A stretch of 64,000 bases of DNA. Source: Rivularia sp. T60_A2020_040 (GTDB taxonomy: Bacteria > Cyanobacteriota > Cyanobacteriia > Cyanobacteriales > Nostocaceae). The notes beneath the pieces were generated by a model, which did not search any database, was not told the DNA's origin, and saw nothing but the letters and a program-made list of their open reading frames with translations. A program made the position numbers and the translations under genes. This document shows, one piece after another, positions 43,611 through 54,871 of the stretch (the stretch's first letter is position 1; each line of letters opens with the position of its first letter). The DNA is taken from assembly GCA_015272215.1 (NCBI GenBank), contig JACYMD010000078.1, forward strand, positions 62,001 to 126,000. The letters are read 5' to 3'.

Positions 43611-46490
43611 TCAATCAACCTTAAAGGTACCGACACTCTGTTGCAGACGCTGGGAAATTTCCACTGTTTGCTGTAGTGATACAGATGCTTGCTCAGAATA
43701 AGTTGTAGTACGTTGGGAAATATCGGCAATATCTTTAATCAAATCACTAACTGCTTGAGATGTTTGCACTTGGGATGCAGTAGCCTGCGAAATCGAATTT
43801 ACTAAGGAGTCAATTTGACGAGAAACCTGTAAAATCTCATTCAAGGAATATTTAGCATCTTCAACAATGCGGGTTCCTTCGACTACGCTCTTTACTCCAC
43901 ATTCAATCGATTCTACTAACTCACTGGTTTCTCGCTGGATGTTTTCTACTACTTGTTCAATTTCTTTGGTTGCAGATGCACTTTTGGCTGCAAGTTCACT
44001 AACTTCCTCAGCAACTACCGCAAAACCTTGTCCTTGCTCACCAGCACGTGCGGCTTCAATTCCAGCGTTGATTGCTAATAGGTTGGTTTGCATGGAAATT
44101 TGGTGAATTAATGCTACAACTCTACTAATTTCTTGAGTAGATTCACCCAAACGTTTGACTTTTTTCGCTGTTTCACCAACGGTTTCTCGTAAATTAACAA
44201 TATTTTGTACAGTTAAATCCATTGCTGCATCGCTTTGTGTCGCAGCAGTTGCAGCAGAATTAGCAACCATAGCAGCTTGATGAGCGTTTTGTGCTACTGT
44301 TTTGATCGAATCTGTCATGTTATCAACTGCATTTAAAGTCCGATTGATTTCCGCTGCTTGGGTTTTAGCTTCCGTTGCTAAAAGAGCGATGGCGCTAGAA
44401 TTAGAACCCAAAGATTCATTCACCTGAGAAGCCGATGTTTTGACTTCGGTAACAATTTCCCTTAAACTTTCCACAATTGAGTTGAAAAAGTCAGCAACGG
44501 TACCAATTTCTCCTTCAATGACATCAGCACGTACCGTTAAATCTCCCATTGCTGCACCTTCAACATTATTCAGCAATTCTAGAAGTTGCATTTGCAGTTT
44601 TTCTTTTTGCTTTCGTTCAATTTGAGAGGTAGTTTCGGCTGTGTTTCTTCCTTGCTGTATCTGTTGTAAAAGTTCTGCTTGCTCTAAAGCGTAGCCAATT
44701 TGAATTCCTACTTGTTTAAACAAGTTTACTTCTATTTCTTGCCAAGAACGCATACCCGCACAATCATGAGCAACCAATAAACCGTGTAATTTGTTGCTGA
44801 CAAAAACTGGTGCTAGTAAAAATGCTTTAATATCCAACTCTTGAAGCTGTTCGAGATAAGATTGGTTTAAACGTAAATCCTGAATATTTTCAACTACTTT
44901 AATGCTGCCAAATTCATATTCATCTGGATATTCCTTAACTTGATAGGGGTTGTCAACTTTTATCCCTAAAACAGCATTTAAACTGTAATCAACCGATTCC
45001 GCAATAATTTCACCTATTGATTCTTCTAATTTATAGAAAACAACTCGATTTACTTGTAAAGTTTCTTGTGTAGTTGTGACGACTGTTTTGAGAATTGTTT
45101 CGGCGTTGAGAGTTTCTCGAATCCGACTGGTAATTTCGTTTAATTGCAGTGCCACTTTTGCTTCTAATTCTTGACGACGGACTTGAGTAATAATACTATC
45201 AGCCATCGTATTGAAATTAACTGCTAAATCCCCAATTTCATCAGTAGCAAAAACCTCTGCACGAGAAGTGCGATCGCCCGAAGCAAATTTCTTTGCAGTT
45301 TCTTGCAGGTTTTCGATGGGAAGAATCATCCCTCGACGTAAAATTACCGCCCAAAAACCAACCACAAGTAAAGCTATTAAGATAGTTAGAGCTTGTTCTC
45401 GTAAACTCTGATTTAACAAATTATTCAGGGCTGTTTCGGGAGTTCCTCGCACCAAAACAGCAGGAGATTTTTCTGAGTAAATGGCTTGTTGATTGTCTAT
45501 TACTTCAATAATTTGGTTGGGAACAGCCTTGGCTGCAACTGTATAATTTATACCTTCTATATTGATGCGTCCGGTAACAATTTTCCCTTTAGCTTGTGCA
45601 GCGGCTGCTAATAAAGATTTACTTTCGGGAGGTAAAGTTACATTCGGTGTAACTCTATTTGCTTCGGTACTAATTTGAAGAGAGGTTACTAGCTCAAATT
45701 CTCCTGTGGGTTTGTTTAAATAAATCGCGCTGTAACCACCATTCGTTGCTTGCAAAGTTTTTTTAACAATAGAATCTTTGCCGTTGACAATATCCCCAGA
45801 TACCAAAGCAGCAATAACTTCTTGGGTTTGAGGATTTATTACAGGTGTGACAGTATAGCGAATTAAAGCATCTTTGTTTTTCAGATTTTCGGGTAAGGAT
45901 GGAAATTCTTTACTCAATTCTGAAGCATTAATAATCGCACTTGCTTTAATTTGTCGGGGGTTTTGTAAAACCTGACTGACTAAATTATTAGGGTTAAAAG
46001 TCTCACCTACACGGTTAGTATTAGCACTAGCAATAATATTTAAATCCTTACCTACCAAAACCAAAACCGCATATTCAATGTTTCTGGCTTTGATTTCGTT
46101 TTGCAAAATTCGCTCAACAGAAGTTATCAAAGTGTTGTTTAAAGAGCGATTAGCAGCCTTGAATGTAGCTGCTGTAATAATTGCCTCATTATCGGATTGT
46201 CCCCGAAAACCAAAACCCATTTGATCGATTTTGATATTGTAATTAATATCCGATACTGCAACTTCTGACTTGGCTTGTTCGAGCAACTGATTCCGTAAAC
46301 CTCTCGTAATAATCAAGGTACCTCCGATACCTATACCCAAGATAGATACCAATTGACAAAAAATTAAGGCAATCAGTTGTTTACGGCTAATTGGTAGGTT
46401 ATAAAACTTTTTTAGCCAAGTATTTTGCTTGTTCGATGCAGTTGTTTTAACAGAAAAAGTTTGTGGCGATACTTTAGAGGTATAATTCAT
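43611..46490 (-). CDS. Methyl-accepting chemotaxis protein, PilJ-like paralogue (second MCP)
   Basis: The protein has 959 residues. Membrane helices are at about 37-62 and 367-384, with a dCache-like periplasmic sensor between them. HAMP follows at 385-440, GAF at 460-605, a second HAMP-like segment at 645-695 and the MCP signalling domain at 700-959, with the hairpin tip [20 protein letters not shown]. The GAF region has NPYQ and QSY where the sister MCP has DPCF and SCY, so it cannot hold a bilin by those cysteines. It is the last gene of the operon, 1.1 kb after cheA, and may have its own promoter. Confidence 0.9.
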   Translation of the reverse strand: MNYTSKVSPQTFSVKTTASNKQNTWLKKFYNLPISRKQLIALIFCQLVSILGIGIGGTLIITRGLRNQLLEQAKSEVAVSDINYNIKIDQMGFGFRGQSDNEAIITAATFKAANRSLNNTLITSVERILQNEIKARNIEYAVLVLVGKDLNIIASANTNRVGETFNPNNLVSQVLQNPRQIKASAIINASELSKEFPSLPENLKNKDALIRYTVTPVINPQTQEVIAALVSGDIVNGKDSIVKKTLQATNGGYSAIYLNKPTGEFELVTSLQISTEANRVTPNVTLPPESKSLLAAAAQAKGKIVTGRINIEGINYTVAAKAVPNQIIEVIDNQQAIYSEKSPAVLVRGTPETALNNLLNQSLREQALTILIALLVVGFWAVILRRGMILPIENLQETAKKFASGDRTSRAEVFATDEIGDLAVNFNTMADSIITQVRRQELEAKVALQLNEITSRIRETLNAETILKTVVTTTQETLQVNRVVFYKLEESIGEIIAESVDYSLNAVLGIKVDNPYQVKEYPDEYEFGSIKVVENIQDLRLNQSYLEQLQELDIKAFLLAPVFVSNKLHGLLVAHDCAGMRSWQEIEVNLFKQVGIQIGYALEQAELLQQIQQGRNTAETTSQIERKQKEKLQMQLLELLNNVEGAAMGDLTVRADVIEGEIGTVADFFNSIVESLREIVTEVKTSASQVNESLGSNSSAIALLATEAKTQAAEINRTLNAVDNMTDSIKTVAQNAHQAAMVANSAATAATQSDAAMDLTVQNIVNLRETVGETAKKVKRLGESTQEISRVVALIHQISMQTNLLAINAGIEAARAGEQGQGFAVVAEEVSELAAKSASATKEIEQVVENIQRETSELVESIECGVKSVVEGTRIVEDAKYSLNEILQVSRQIDSLVNSISQATASQVQTSQAVSDLIKDIADISQRTTTYSEQASVSLQQTVEISQRLQQSVGTFKVD

Positions 46491-47157
46491 TGGTTTGGCT
46501 AAGATTTTGTCAGGTAAATATCGGAAATTATTTAATTATTTTATTGATTAGAACTATTAAATATAAACCTGATTCAGCAGATTTAGTAAGCTAATTTAAA
46601 ACAAAGTACAATTAATTTATATTTGGATTTTTGAGTCAGTTTAATTCCGATATTTTGATTTTTTTTTATTTCATCATCAGAATATTTTTTAAATGCCGCA
46701 CCTAGCTGATAGGAAATTTCACTTAATCTTCATTATTGTTTGCATCATCAATTTACAATATTTTTGCTAAAAATTATGTATGTCAAATTACTCATGGTTT
46801 ATGGTTAAATAATGGCATGATAAATCAATAATTATGAATCAAAAATCAAGCTAATAGCTGTAAGTTTGTTTTTCAGCAGAAAATTACTTATTTTATTTAA
46901 GGGAGTAGAAAAAGAAGAAATTATATCGCTAATCTGTTTAGGGTGTTAAGTTGTCGCGCATTTAATTTGTATTTTTCTAGCGGGCTTTTCGGCCCGCACT
47001 ACAAGAATTTAATAAGATTTGAATATACTTTCTTAAAGGCTTTTTAGCTTAGGAGTAATTAAGACTTAAGCTGCATCCAGATTTCTATGCAAAATTGTCA
47101 AAAAACTCTGCATCCACACATATAGCGGTTTTCCGAAAAGGTGAAATACAAATTTTA

Positions 47158-47214
47158 CCTCACCCCGCCCTCTTAACCCCTCTCCGTATATTAGGAGAGG
47201 GGAAGGGGGTGAGG
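47158..47214. repeat. Palindromic element CCTCACCCC/GGGGTGAGG
   Basis: Nested inverted repeats: outer CCTCACCCC and GGGGTGAGG, inner CCCCTCTCC and GGAGAGGGG with a TATATTA-like loop. The form is of a dispersed hairpin repeat. Confidence 0.65.
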
Positions 47215-47401
47215 TTTTAGTGTATTGAACTCAACTGAAATTTGCTATATATCATTCCGATGCCAACGAATTTGATACAAGTACTCTTGATTTTTAATAA
47301 AAGATCAAATCGAAAAAACCCCATATCTCAAAGATATCGGGTTGATTGATTACTCCTATTCCTCTGCTTTCTTTGTATGAAAGTCACGACAATTATCACA
47401 A

Positions 47402-47463
47402 AAGTCGGGTTTTTGGGATAAATATCTGTACTAACAGACAATAGTTATAAAAACCCGACTTCT
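47402..47463. repeat. Palindromic element with AAGTCGGGTTTTT arms, second copy
   Basis: AAGTCGGGTTTTT (47402-47414) and AAAAACCCGACTT (47449-47461) are exact inverted repeats around ATAAATATCTGT ... CAGACA. The same design as 42173-42248. Confidence 0.75.
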
Positions 47464-47617
47464 AAGCTTCTTTATGGGGGTGAACATCGAACTGACATTA
47501 AAATTTTGATAAAATAAAAATAGAAATATAAATAAAAATAAAAATATTTATTTTAAAAGAAAAAATCAAGTTATGAATCGACTAATTAATCAACTCATAA
47601 CTCAAATAATCCCATCA

Positions 47618-50600
47618 TTAACCCTTGCTAACTCCAGCGACAGAAAAAATCATCTCCTCCAAAGTTCGGAGTAATTCTTGTTCGTTGTAAGGTTTAGAGA
47701 AATAGGCTAAGGCACCTAACTGCATAGCTAATTGTCGATGCTTATCGCTACTACGAGAAGTTAACATGGCAACGGGTATATTTTTTAAATCATTATTTGA
47801 TTTTACTCGACCTAAAAAGCCGTAACCATCAACGCGAGGCATTTCAATATCGCAAATTACAGCCTGTACAATTAAACCAGTTTGAAGTTTTTCCAACGCA
47901 TCTTGACCGTCTTTTGCTTGTTCTACTTGATACCCGCCCTTTTCCAAAGTTAATGCTAAGAAACGCCGGACATTGATCGAATCATCTACAATCAAAATTG
48001 TACCCTTGCCCTTAGTTACGTGTTCTACAGCTTGTTCCTCTGTTTGATTTATGAAAGCAGTTTTTAACTTTGTTGATGGTAGTTGATTGTTTTTAGGAGT
48101 ACGTTCGTTAGTCGCTATCGAGTAAAGCAATTCCCCAGGATTAACTAAAGCTACTACTCTTCCATCACCGAGAATTGTACAGTTGTTGAAACCCGCTGGT
48201 AACGGGATATCTCCTTCAACCCGACGAATCGCAACTTCCATTTCTCCCCAACAACGGTCAATTTGTACTGCTACTAATTGATTGCTATTGTTGATAATTA
48301 ATACACTACTAGCATTAATTGCTGGAGGAGTTTCCAAGTCGGGATTATTGTAACGAGGACAATTAAACTGTAAATAATCACCAAGCCCAATCAATGGTAA
48401 GCTTTTTCCTTGCCAATTCAGAACTTGTCCACCACCCACAGGGAATACTTGTTCTTCATCAAGTAAAAATATTTCCTCAACCACATCTGTTGGGAAAGCT
48501 AGTAACATTCGACTGCTTTCTACCAAGAGAACTCGCGAAACTGATAAAGTGAACGGCATTGACAGCGTAAATGTAGTTCCAACTCCGGGTACCGTATCAA
48601 CTTTGATATCTCCCCGGATTTGTTTGAGATTGTTACGAACCACATCCATACCGACACCGCGACCGGATAATGCTGTAACTTGGTCAGAGGTGGTAAATCC
48701 AGGTTCAAAAATTAACGATAATATTTCTTCATCGGTAGCTTGATTAATCAAAGATTCATCCAACCCCATGCTGATAGCACGGTTGCGAACTTTATCTAGG
48801 GAAATACCATTCCCATCATCGCGCATGGTAATTATGGTACGATTGGAACGGTTGATGGCTTTAATTTCAATTACACCTTGTTCTGGCTTCCCATGCTGTA
48901 TTCTGGTATTGGGGTCTTCAATACCGTGGTCAAAGGCATTTCTCAGCAGGTGCATCAACGGATCATTTAAAGCTTCTAAAATTCTCCTTTCAATTAAAAT
49001 ACTCGCACCTTCTATTTTTAGCTGAGCATTTTTACCGTATTCTACGCACAAATCCCGTAAAGCTCTGGGAAAACGGTCAGTTAAATCCGATAACGGACGC
49101 ATCCGCACTTGAGTCAGCTTACGCTGTAATTGTTTTGAGGTTTTATTTAATTTCCGCGAAACGTTGTCTGTATCGTCAAGACTAATTTGTACGTCAGTTG
49201 TCACCTCCTGCACCATGACGATGGTTTCCATCACTTCTTGGGACAAAAGACTCATCTCGCTGTAACGATCCATTTCCAAAGCATCAAATTCATTATTGAT
49301 ACTATCGGATTCATAAATCTCGTGAGATTGAATATTCCTATCTTCTCCTGGAAGCATCCCTAGAGATGGAACGGCATATGGTACTGTAGCTTGAGTAGCA
49401 ATCTTATCGTATGAAGTACGCAGACGTTGATTTTCGCGATCGAGAACTTGTACCCTTTGGCTGAGACTGCGAACTAGTTTACGCAATCTTTCCATTTGCA
49501 AGTTTAGTCCGTTACGTTGAATAATCAGTTCGCCGAATAAATCGTTAATTTCTTCAAGTTGCTTACTAGGAACTCGGACTGTATTTTCTAAAGTTTCACT
49601 TTTAGCAGCCGCAACTGTTTCCGGCTTGCGCTCGACAAATGGTTGGCTTGCGTTATTTTCAAATTCTTGAGCGGTTACGGGTGTATGTACCTCGACTTCA
49701 TCAAACTCAGAAGCAGCGCTTTCTTGAGCAAAAGCCGCCTCCAAAGCTTCAAAATCTGCGGTAATTATATCTTCAACCAGCCAATTTTCTGCTGCTGTAT
49801 CTTCTATTTCCTCTACTTCTACCAATTGTGTCAGATGCTCTACTTCGATATCAGTTACGATTTCAGTTTCCTCTATACCACCCAATTCTAAGTGTGTAGG
49901 TAAACTTTCAATTTGCGAAGTTAATACCAAAGCTTGGCAACGTCTCCATCCAGCAAGGGCTGCACGGGCTATTTCTTCGACTTGTTCCTGGGGGACAATT
50001 TCCAATAACGAGGTAACTGACTCGCAAAAGCTGCTGAAAGCCTGCAATTGCAGCATTTCACCCAAACCAGCCAACTCCGCTGCCATAATCGCAACTTCTT
50101 CTTTCAGACAAGGTTGCTCGCTATCGGCTAATACTGACTCCAGACGCTGCAAACACCCTTCTACTTCCGTTTCAAATAGCAAGGGTATAATATCTTGCCC
50201 GTCTTCAGGTGATAACATTGAAGAAGCATCTTCTGGGCTAGGATCTCCCAAACGCTGATGCAGTTCTTCAAAAACTGGGTAGCAAAAACTTGCTAACCAC
50301 TGCTCGTCTAATTCATGACCTTCTGAATGCAATTCTACTATTTGCCGCAGCCAATCGACTCCAGACAAAAGTAGACTTTGTAATTGAGTATCTACATCTA
50401 AAGAGCTTTTCCTCGTTTTGAGAACTTTGAACGAATCTTCCAGACGGTGAGCCAAATCGCTCAGAGAGCGAAATCCCATCATCGCCGCTCCTCCTTTAAT
50501 CGAATGAGCGGCTCGAAGCGCGGCGTTAATCTTTTCCAAATCGATGCTCTCGCTGGTGTCGATTTCTAGCAATACCCCTTCAATCGTGTTGAGGTAGTCG

Positions 50601-50653
50601 CTAGCTTCTTCCAGGAATTGCATCTGGATTTCAAATTCTTTGTCCTGTGACAT
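47618..50653 (-). CDS. CheA-type hybrid histidine kinase with receiver domain (PilL/HmpE-like)
   Basis: The protein has 1011 residues. The HPt domain at 1-115 has the phospho-acceptor H50 in RAAHSIKGGAAMMGF. A long acidic linker (170-360) is followed by a dimerisation coiled coil, then the ATPase domain (LRNAFDHGIEDP, MRDDGNGIS, GRGVGMDVVRNN), a CheW-like domain, and a C-terminal receiver domain from about 884 (ILIVDDSINVRRF, phospho-acceptor near D935 in VICDIEMPR). It controls type IV pilus or hormogonium motility in the Pil/Hmp family. The receiver may act as an internal phosphate sink. Confidence 0.93.
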   Translation of the reverse strand: MSQDKEFEIQMQFLEEASDYLNTIEGVLLEIDTSESIDLEKINAALRAAHSIKGGAAMMGFRSLSDLAHRLEDSFKVLKTRKSSLDVDTQLQSLLLSGVDWLRQIVELHSEGHELDEQWLASFCYPVFEELHQRLGDPSPEDASSMLSPEDGQDIIPLLFETEVEGCLQRLESVLADSEQPCLKEEVAIMAAELAGLGEMLQLQAFSSFCESVTSLLEIVPQEQVEEIARAALAGWRRCQALVLTSQIESLPTHLELGGIEETEIVTDIEVEHLTQLVEVEEIEDTAAENWLVEDIITADFEALEAAFAQESAASEFDEVEVHTPVTAQEFENNASQPFVERKPETVAAAKSETLENTVRVPSKQLEEINDLFGELIIQRNGLNLQMERLRKLVRSLSQRVQVLDRENQRLRTSYDKIATQATVPYAVPSLGMLPGEDRNIQSHEIYESDSINNEFDALEMDRYSEMSLLSQEVMETIVMVQEVTTDVQISLDDTDNVSRKLNKTSKQLQRKLTQVRMRPLSDLTDRFPRALRDLCVEYGKNAQLKIEGASILIERRILEALNDPLMHLLRNAFDHGIEDPNTRIQHGKPEQGVIEIKAINRSNRTIITMRDDGNGISLDKVRNRAISMGLDESLINQATDEEILSLIFEPGFTTSDQVTALSGRGVGMDVVRNNLKQIRGDIKVDTVPGVGTTFTLSMPFTLSVSRVLLVESSRMLLAFPTDVVEEIFLLDEEQVFPVGGGQVLNWQGKSLPLIGLGDYLQFNCPRYNNPDLETPPAINASSVLIINNSNQLVAVQIDRCWGEMEVAIRRVEGDIPLPAGFNNCTILGDGRVVALVNPGELLYSIATNERTPKNNQLPSTKLKTAFINQTEEQAVEHVTKGKGTILIVDDSINVRRFLALTLEKGGYQVEQAKDGQDALEKLQTGLIVQAVICDIEMPRVDGYGFLGRVKSNNDLKNIPVAMLTSRSSDKHRQLAMQLGALAYFSKPYNEQELLRTLEEMIFSVAGVSKG

Positions 50654-51018
50654 ATTATTTGTCCCTAGCCATTAGTCATCAGTTATTAGTATTTTGGATT
50701 TGCGATGCAAGGATTTTGGATTGTCCCCATGAATAAATATGCCTTTGCACGCTGCTTACGCTTTGCGCTTACGGGAAGTTACCAATCTACGATGCAAGGA
50801 TTTTGGATTGCTGATTTGATGATTTAGGAATTTTCAAATATCCAGATAACTCAAGTTAGAAGTATATTCTTGAAAATCTCTTCATCTGTCTTGGAAAGTT
50901 TTGGGGTTCGAGAATCTACACCCCAAACTTTCCGCAAAATCTAAAATCTAAAATCTATTTAGTCATCAGTTCTTAGTTATTTATAACTACAAACTCAATT
51001 ACTAGTAACCAATTACTC
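50654..51018. other. Gap between first MCP and cheA, with a 21-base direct repeat
   Basis: The repeat GATGCAAGGATTTTGGATTG, preceded by C in both cases, occurs at about 50703 and 50790. An ATCTAAA-type heptamer repeat follows near 50938-50960. No gene is seen. Confidence 0.5.
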
Positions 51019-53850
51019 TTAACTGACCTTGAATGTACCGACACTTTCTTGTAATTGTTGGGAAATTGCAACAGTTTGTTGCAGCGATTCGGAAACCTGA
51101 CGGGAAGAAGTACTAGTCTGCTGCGAAACAGCAGCAATCTCTTTCATTAAAGCGCTTACTTGCTCGGATGTTTCTACACCACGATTGGTAGTTGTAGAAA
51201 TTGACTGTACTAAGTCGTCTATTTGGCGCGAAACCTCTAGAATCTGACTTAATGACAGCTTAGCATCTTCCACAATTTGCGTCCCTTGTACCACCTGGGA
51301 TACTCCTACTTCCATTGCTTGTACAACATCAGTAGTTTCACGCTGGATATTTTCCACGATTTGTTCTATCTCATTAGTGGCTGCGGCACTCCTGGCTGCT
51401 AGTTCGCCGACTTCTTCGGCTACTACTGCAAATCCTTGACCTTCTTCGCCTGCACGTGCTGCTTCAATTCCGGCATTAATTGCCAGCAGATTGGTCTGCA
51501 TGGAAATCTGGTTAATCAATGCTACCACACGAGAAATTTGTTGCGTAGATTCACCTAAACGCTTGACTTTTTTGGCGGTTTCCCCTACTGTCTCACGCAA
51601 ACTAAAAATGTTTTGTACTGTCAATTCCATTGCTTTTCCGGAATTCACAGCGGTGCTTCTGGCGGTATTCGCAATCACAGATGCTTCCCTGGCATTTGCT
51701 GCTACTGCTTGTATTGATTGCGTCATCTCGTCAACGGCATCTAAGGTATTTGTGATTTCCACAGCTTGAGAAAGCGCTTGTTCTGCAAGCAGGTTAATCG
51801 CACCGGAGTTGTCTCCAATAGCTTGATTCACCTTGGTTGCCGAACTTTTAACTTGGGTAACGATGTCCCGTAAGCTTTCCACAATCGAGTTAAAAAAGTC
51901 GGCAACTGTACCGATATCACCGGCGGTAACATCAGCCCGTACCGTCAAGTCACCCATGGCTGCACCTTCGACTTCACTGAGCAATTCGAGCAACTGCATT
52001 TGCAGTTCTTCTTTTTGATGTCTTTCGTCGTCGGAATCAGTTTGAGCTAATTGTCGGGCTTGCTCAACCTCTGCCAACAGCTTGGCTTGTTCTAAAGCAA
52101 AACCGATTTGAGTCGCCAATTGTTTGAACAAATCAACTTCTTGCTGCTGCCAATCTCGCGGAGTTTCACAATTATGAGCAATCAATAAACCCATTAATTG
52201 ATCTTGAATTAAAATTGGTGCAACCAAATTAGCCTTAACTGCAAACTGATCCAACATTTTTATGTAGCAACTCGCTTGCTTCAAGCCCTTTTCTTCGTGA
52301 ATGTTGGCGATCGCCCTAACTCGACCGTTTTTATACATTTCCACTTGACGTTCGCGGAAACAAGGATCTTCAATATAAACCCCCATCATTTTGGGAAAAC
52401 CAGCGCTTACGGATTCGGAAACTACGGCTCCATTCCAAGTTTCGGGATTAAACTCGTAAATTACAACCCGATCTGTTTTCAAAGCTTGACGAATTTCTCG
52501 AACCGCTGTTTTATGAATATCCTCTGCTTTGAGACTTCTACGGATACGCAGGGTAATATCTGCTTTTAGCTTTTCTCTTTGTGCTTCTACTTCTTGTTCT
52601 TTTACTAGCAGTTGCAATTGGGATGCCATTTGATTAATATTGGCATTTAACAGCCCAATTTCATCTTCTGCTCCCACATCCAAACGGGTATTAAATTGAC
52701 CTTTACCTAATTTTGCCACTGCTGCTGTAGCATTCAAAATCGGCTGAGTAGCGCGTTTTGCTAACCAAGCCGCAAGCAAGGCTACGGAAACAGCCGTTAA
52801 CCCTGTCCCCAAGGCGATAGTGAGCAGCAAATTTCTTTGTGGTGCAAAGGCACTAGAAGCATCCGTTGCTAAAACTACATCCCAATTCAAAGGCTGTAAA
52901 CCTTGTACCTGAGTCTGTTCTGAGGAAGGTACATAACTTACCAATTCAGCTTCTGAATGGTTTTGATGTTTGATAACATCCGTAAAAGCTTTTTCGGAAT
53001 CAGCTTTTTGAGGTATTTTTGAATATTCTTCTGTCAAATTCTTGCCAATATAACCTTCTTCCTGACTGAGAAAAATTTTATTTTCAGCATCAGCAATATG
53101 ATATTCTTGCCCCTCACTGGCATAATTCTTAACTACGTTTTCTAAAGATTTAACCGGCATCCGCGCTATCACTACAGATGTAGTCGCTCCAGTTTGAGCA
53201 TTTTTAATTGGAGCAGCACTATAAATATTAAAGCTATTACTAGACTTAGAAAACACTGGCTGACTGATTACAGCATTGCCGGTATTTTTAGCATTCTGAA
53301 AATAATTTAAATTCCCTTGATTACTAAAATTACTACCTTCTGACTCAACAATTGCATCCCCATTCAAATTCAAAATGCCAATAGCATCATATACTTGATA
53401 AGTATTAACATAGTTATCCAGCACCGCTCTTTGCTGGCTAGAAGCTGTCGCAGGAGTTCTTATAGTCGGCAGATTCGCTAATATCTGAATATCTCCATAC
53501 CGTTCAAACATGAAACGGTTGATTTTATCCGCAAAACCTTTGGCTTCTGCTTGCTGCGAATTAGAAATCTTGTTGCTTATAGCCTGACTAGCAACTATGT
53601 AAGCACCCGTACCAATAATCAATACAGGAAATGTGGCTATGGCGATCGCCAAAATTGTCGTTTTGGTACTCAAGCTCAGCCGTTTAAATCGAGTGATTAA
53701 ACTATTGGACTCAGCACGATGATCTACAGTTGCTAATTTATCTGGAGTTGAAGATAATTCAACTGCGCGATCGCTCTTGTCGGAAGATGAAATAAGTGAT
53801 GTCTTATTTTGAGCATCACGACTCTTAGCCGCATCTGTTTTATTAAGCAT
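51019..53850 (-). CDS. Methyl-accepting chemotaxis protein with DXCF-type GAF domain (PilJ/PixJ/HmpD-like)
   Basis: The protein has 943 residues. Membrane helices lie at about 64-88 and 341-364 around a dCache-like sensor. HAMP is at 362-415, GAF at 435-590, a second HAMP-like segment at 630-680 and the MCP signalling domain at 690-943, with tip [20 protein letters not shown]. The GAF has D495-P-C497-F498, the DXCF motif of cyanobacteriochromes. C528 in [20 protein letters not shown] sits at the canonical bilin-Cys position, followed by Tyr rather than His. It may therefore sense light, or be a blind relative. Confidence 0.9.
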   Translation of the reverse strand: MLNKTDAAKSRDAQNKTSLISSSDKSDRAVELSSTPDKLATVDHRAESNSLITRFKRLSLSTKTTILAIAIATFPVLIIGTGAYIVASQAISNKISNSQQAEAKGFADKINRFMFERYGDIQILANLPTIRTPATASSQQRAVLDNYVNTYQVYDAIGILNLNGDAIVESEGSNFSNQGNLNYFQNAKNTGNAVISQPVFSKSSNSFNIYSAAPIKNAQTGATTSVVIARMPVKSLENVVKNYASEGQEYHIADAENKIFLSQEEGYIGKNLTEEYSKIPQKADSEKAFTDVIKHQNHSEAELVSYVPSSEQTQVQGLQPLNWDVVLATDASSAFAPQRNLLLTIALGTGLTAVSVALLAAWLAKRATQPILNATAAVAKLGKGQFNTRLDVGAEDEIGLLNANINQMASQLQLLVKEQEVEAQREKLKADITLRIRRSLKAEDIHKTAVREIRQALKTDRVVIYEFNPETWNGAVVSESVSAGFPKMMGVYIEDPCFRERQVEMYKNGRVRAIANIHEEKGLKQASCYIKMLDQFAVKANLVAPILIQDQLMGLLIAHNCETPRDWQQQEVDLFKQLATQIGFALEQAKLLAEVEQARQLAQTDSDDERHQKEELQMQLLELLSEVEGAAMGDLTVRADVTAGDIGTVADFFNSIVESLRDIVTQVKSSATKVNQAIGDNSGAINLLAEQALSQAVEITNTLDAVDEMTQSIQAVAANAREASVIANTARSTAVNSGKAMELTVQNIFSLRETVGETAKKVKRLGESTQQISRVVALINQISMQTNLLAINAGIEAARAGEEGQGFAVVAEEVGELAARSAAATNEIEQIVENIQRETTDVVQAMEVGVSQVVQGTQIVEDAKLSLSQILEVSRQIDDLVQSISTTTNRGVETSEQVSALMKEIAAVSQQTSTSSRQVSESLQQTVAISQQLQESVGTFKVS

Positions 53851-53912
53851 AAATTAATTGCCCCGGAGTGGTAAAATATTACACTAAACGTCGATAAATT
53901 TTGTAGTACACC

Positions 53913-54416
53913 CTACTCACTGCGGAGATTAGAAGAATGCACAATCGCTTGTGCATCTAATACCAGTAATATTTCTTTTTGTTGCACAACGCATCCGCGT
54001 AAATAGGGAACTAAACTAGATGCAACCTGACCTACAGGTGAACGAATTTCATCGTTGTTAAACCTGAGAGTACCGATAATTTCATCCACTACCAAACCTA
54101 AAATCATCGATTGAGTCCGAACAATAATTACACTATATTGTCGGGGACGATTCTGGGGGGATTGTAGATTAAGTATCTTGGGTAAGTCAACTACCCAAAT
54201 GATCCGACTTCGCCAATTCATTAATCCCAAAATACCGAAAGGCATATTCGGCATCGCTGTAACAGATTCTACAGACACAACCATTGCTTCTTGTGTCTGG
54301 TTCATCGACAAAATAGCAGGAGTTTGTGGATTAATAAAAAACTTCAGATAACCATCTCCCAAATTTTTTGGGTCTTGGTTTTGCCCGTTAGCTAATATAA
54401 TGCTGGAATTATTCAT
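53913..54416 (-). CDS. CheW-like adaptor (PilI/HmpC-like)
   Basis: About 167 residues from the ATG at 54416; an upstream ATG at 54461 would overlap the cheY-like gene by 41 bases. CheW-fold markers are VVSVESVTAMPNMPFGILGL, MNWRSRIIWVVDLPKIL, YSVIIVRTQSMILGLVVDEI and EILLVLDAQAIV. It links the MCP and CheA in the signalling array. It is 62 bases before the MCP gene in the same operon. Confidence 0.9.
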   Translation of the reverse strand: MNNSSIILANGQNQDPKNLGDGYLKFFINPQTPAILSMNQTQEAMVVSVESVTAMPNMPFGILGLMNWRSRIIWVVDLPKILNLQSPQNRPRQYSVIIVRTQSMILGLVVDEIIGTLRFNNDEIRSPVGQVASSLVPYLRGCVVQQKEILLVLDAQAIVHSSNLRSE

Positions 54417-54420
54417 TGGC

Positions 54421-54798
54421 TCAAATTGCGATGGATTTAATCGCACGTAAAAGTTCTTCACGAGTATAAGGCTTTGTCAGATAAGCATCAGCCCCTTGTC
54501 TCATTGCCCACAAACGGTCAATTTCCTGATTTTTTGAACTACAAATCACGATGGGAACTTTTTGTGTCGCGGGATTCTTTTTCAATGAGCGACAAAGCTC
54601 AAAACCACTCATTCCCGGCATTACTACATCAGTAATAATTGCATCTGGTTTTTCTAATTCTAATTTTTCTAATGCTTCCTTACCACCTGTAGCTTTTATT
54701 ACTTTGTATCCACTCTCATTTAAAAAATGACTGATTAATTCTAATTCACTAGGTGAATCTTCTACTACTAAAATCGTTCCGAGCAAAGTAAGACTCAT
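54421..54798 (-). CDS. CheY-like response regulator (PilH/HmpB-like)
   Basis: A 125-residue single receiver domain. TILVVEDSPSELELISHFLN carries the acidic pair (ED), AIITDVVMPGMSGFELCRSL the phospho-acceptor Asp, VICSSK the Ser switch and AYLTKPYT the Lys. It is the second regulator of the operon, before cheW. Confidence 0.92.
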   Translation of the reverse strand: MSLTLLGTILVVEDSPSELELISHFLNESGYKVIKATGGKEALEKLELEKPDAIITDVVMPGMSGFELCRSLKKNPATQKVPIVICSSKNQEIDRLWAMRQGADAYLTKPYTREELLRAIKSIAI

Positions 54799-54871
54799 TT
54801 TTATTTATCCTCAAAAATTGATCGGTATCTATTAAATCAGGTTACTATTATTTACGGTAAATGTTGATCGA

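Larger units (their letters stand above)
46491..47617. other. 1.1-kb gap between cheA and the second MCP, filled with palindromic repeats
   Basis: No gene is seen. It holds three hairpin elements: GCGGGC/GCCCGC with a CACTAC end near 46979-47003; CCTCACCCC (47158-47166) with GGGGTGAGG (47206-47214) around an inner CCCCTCTCC/GGAGAGGGG; and the AAGTCGGGTTTTT element at 47402-47461. The second MCP is probably transcribed separately. Confidence 0.5.
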
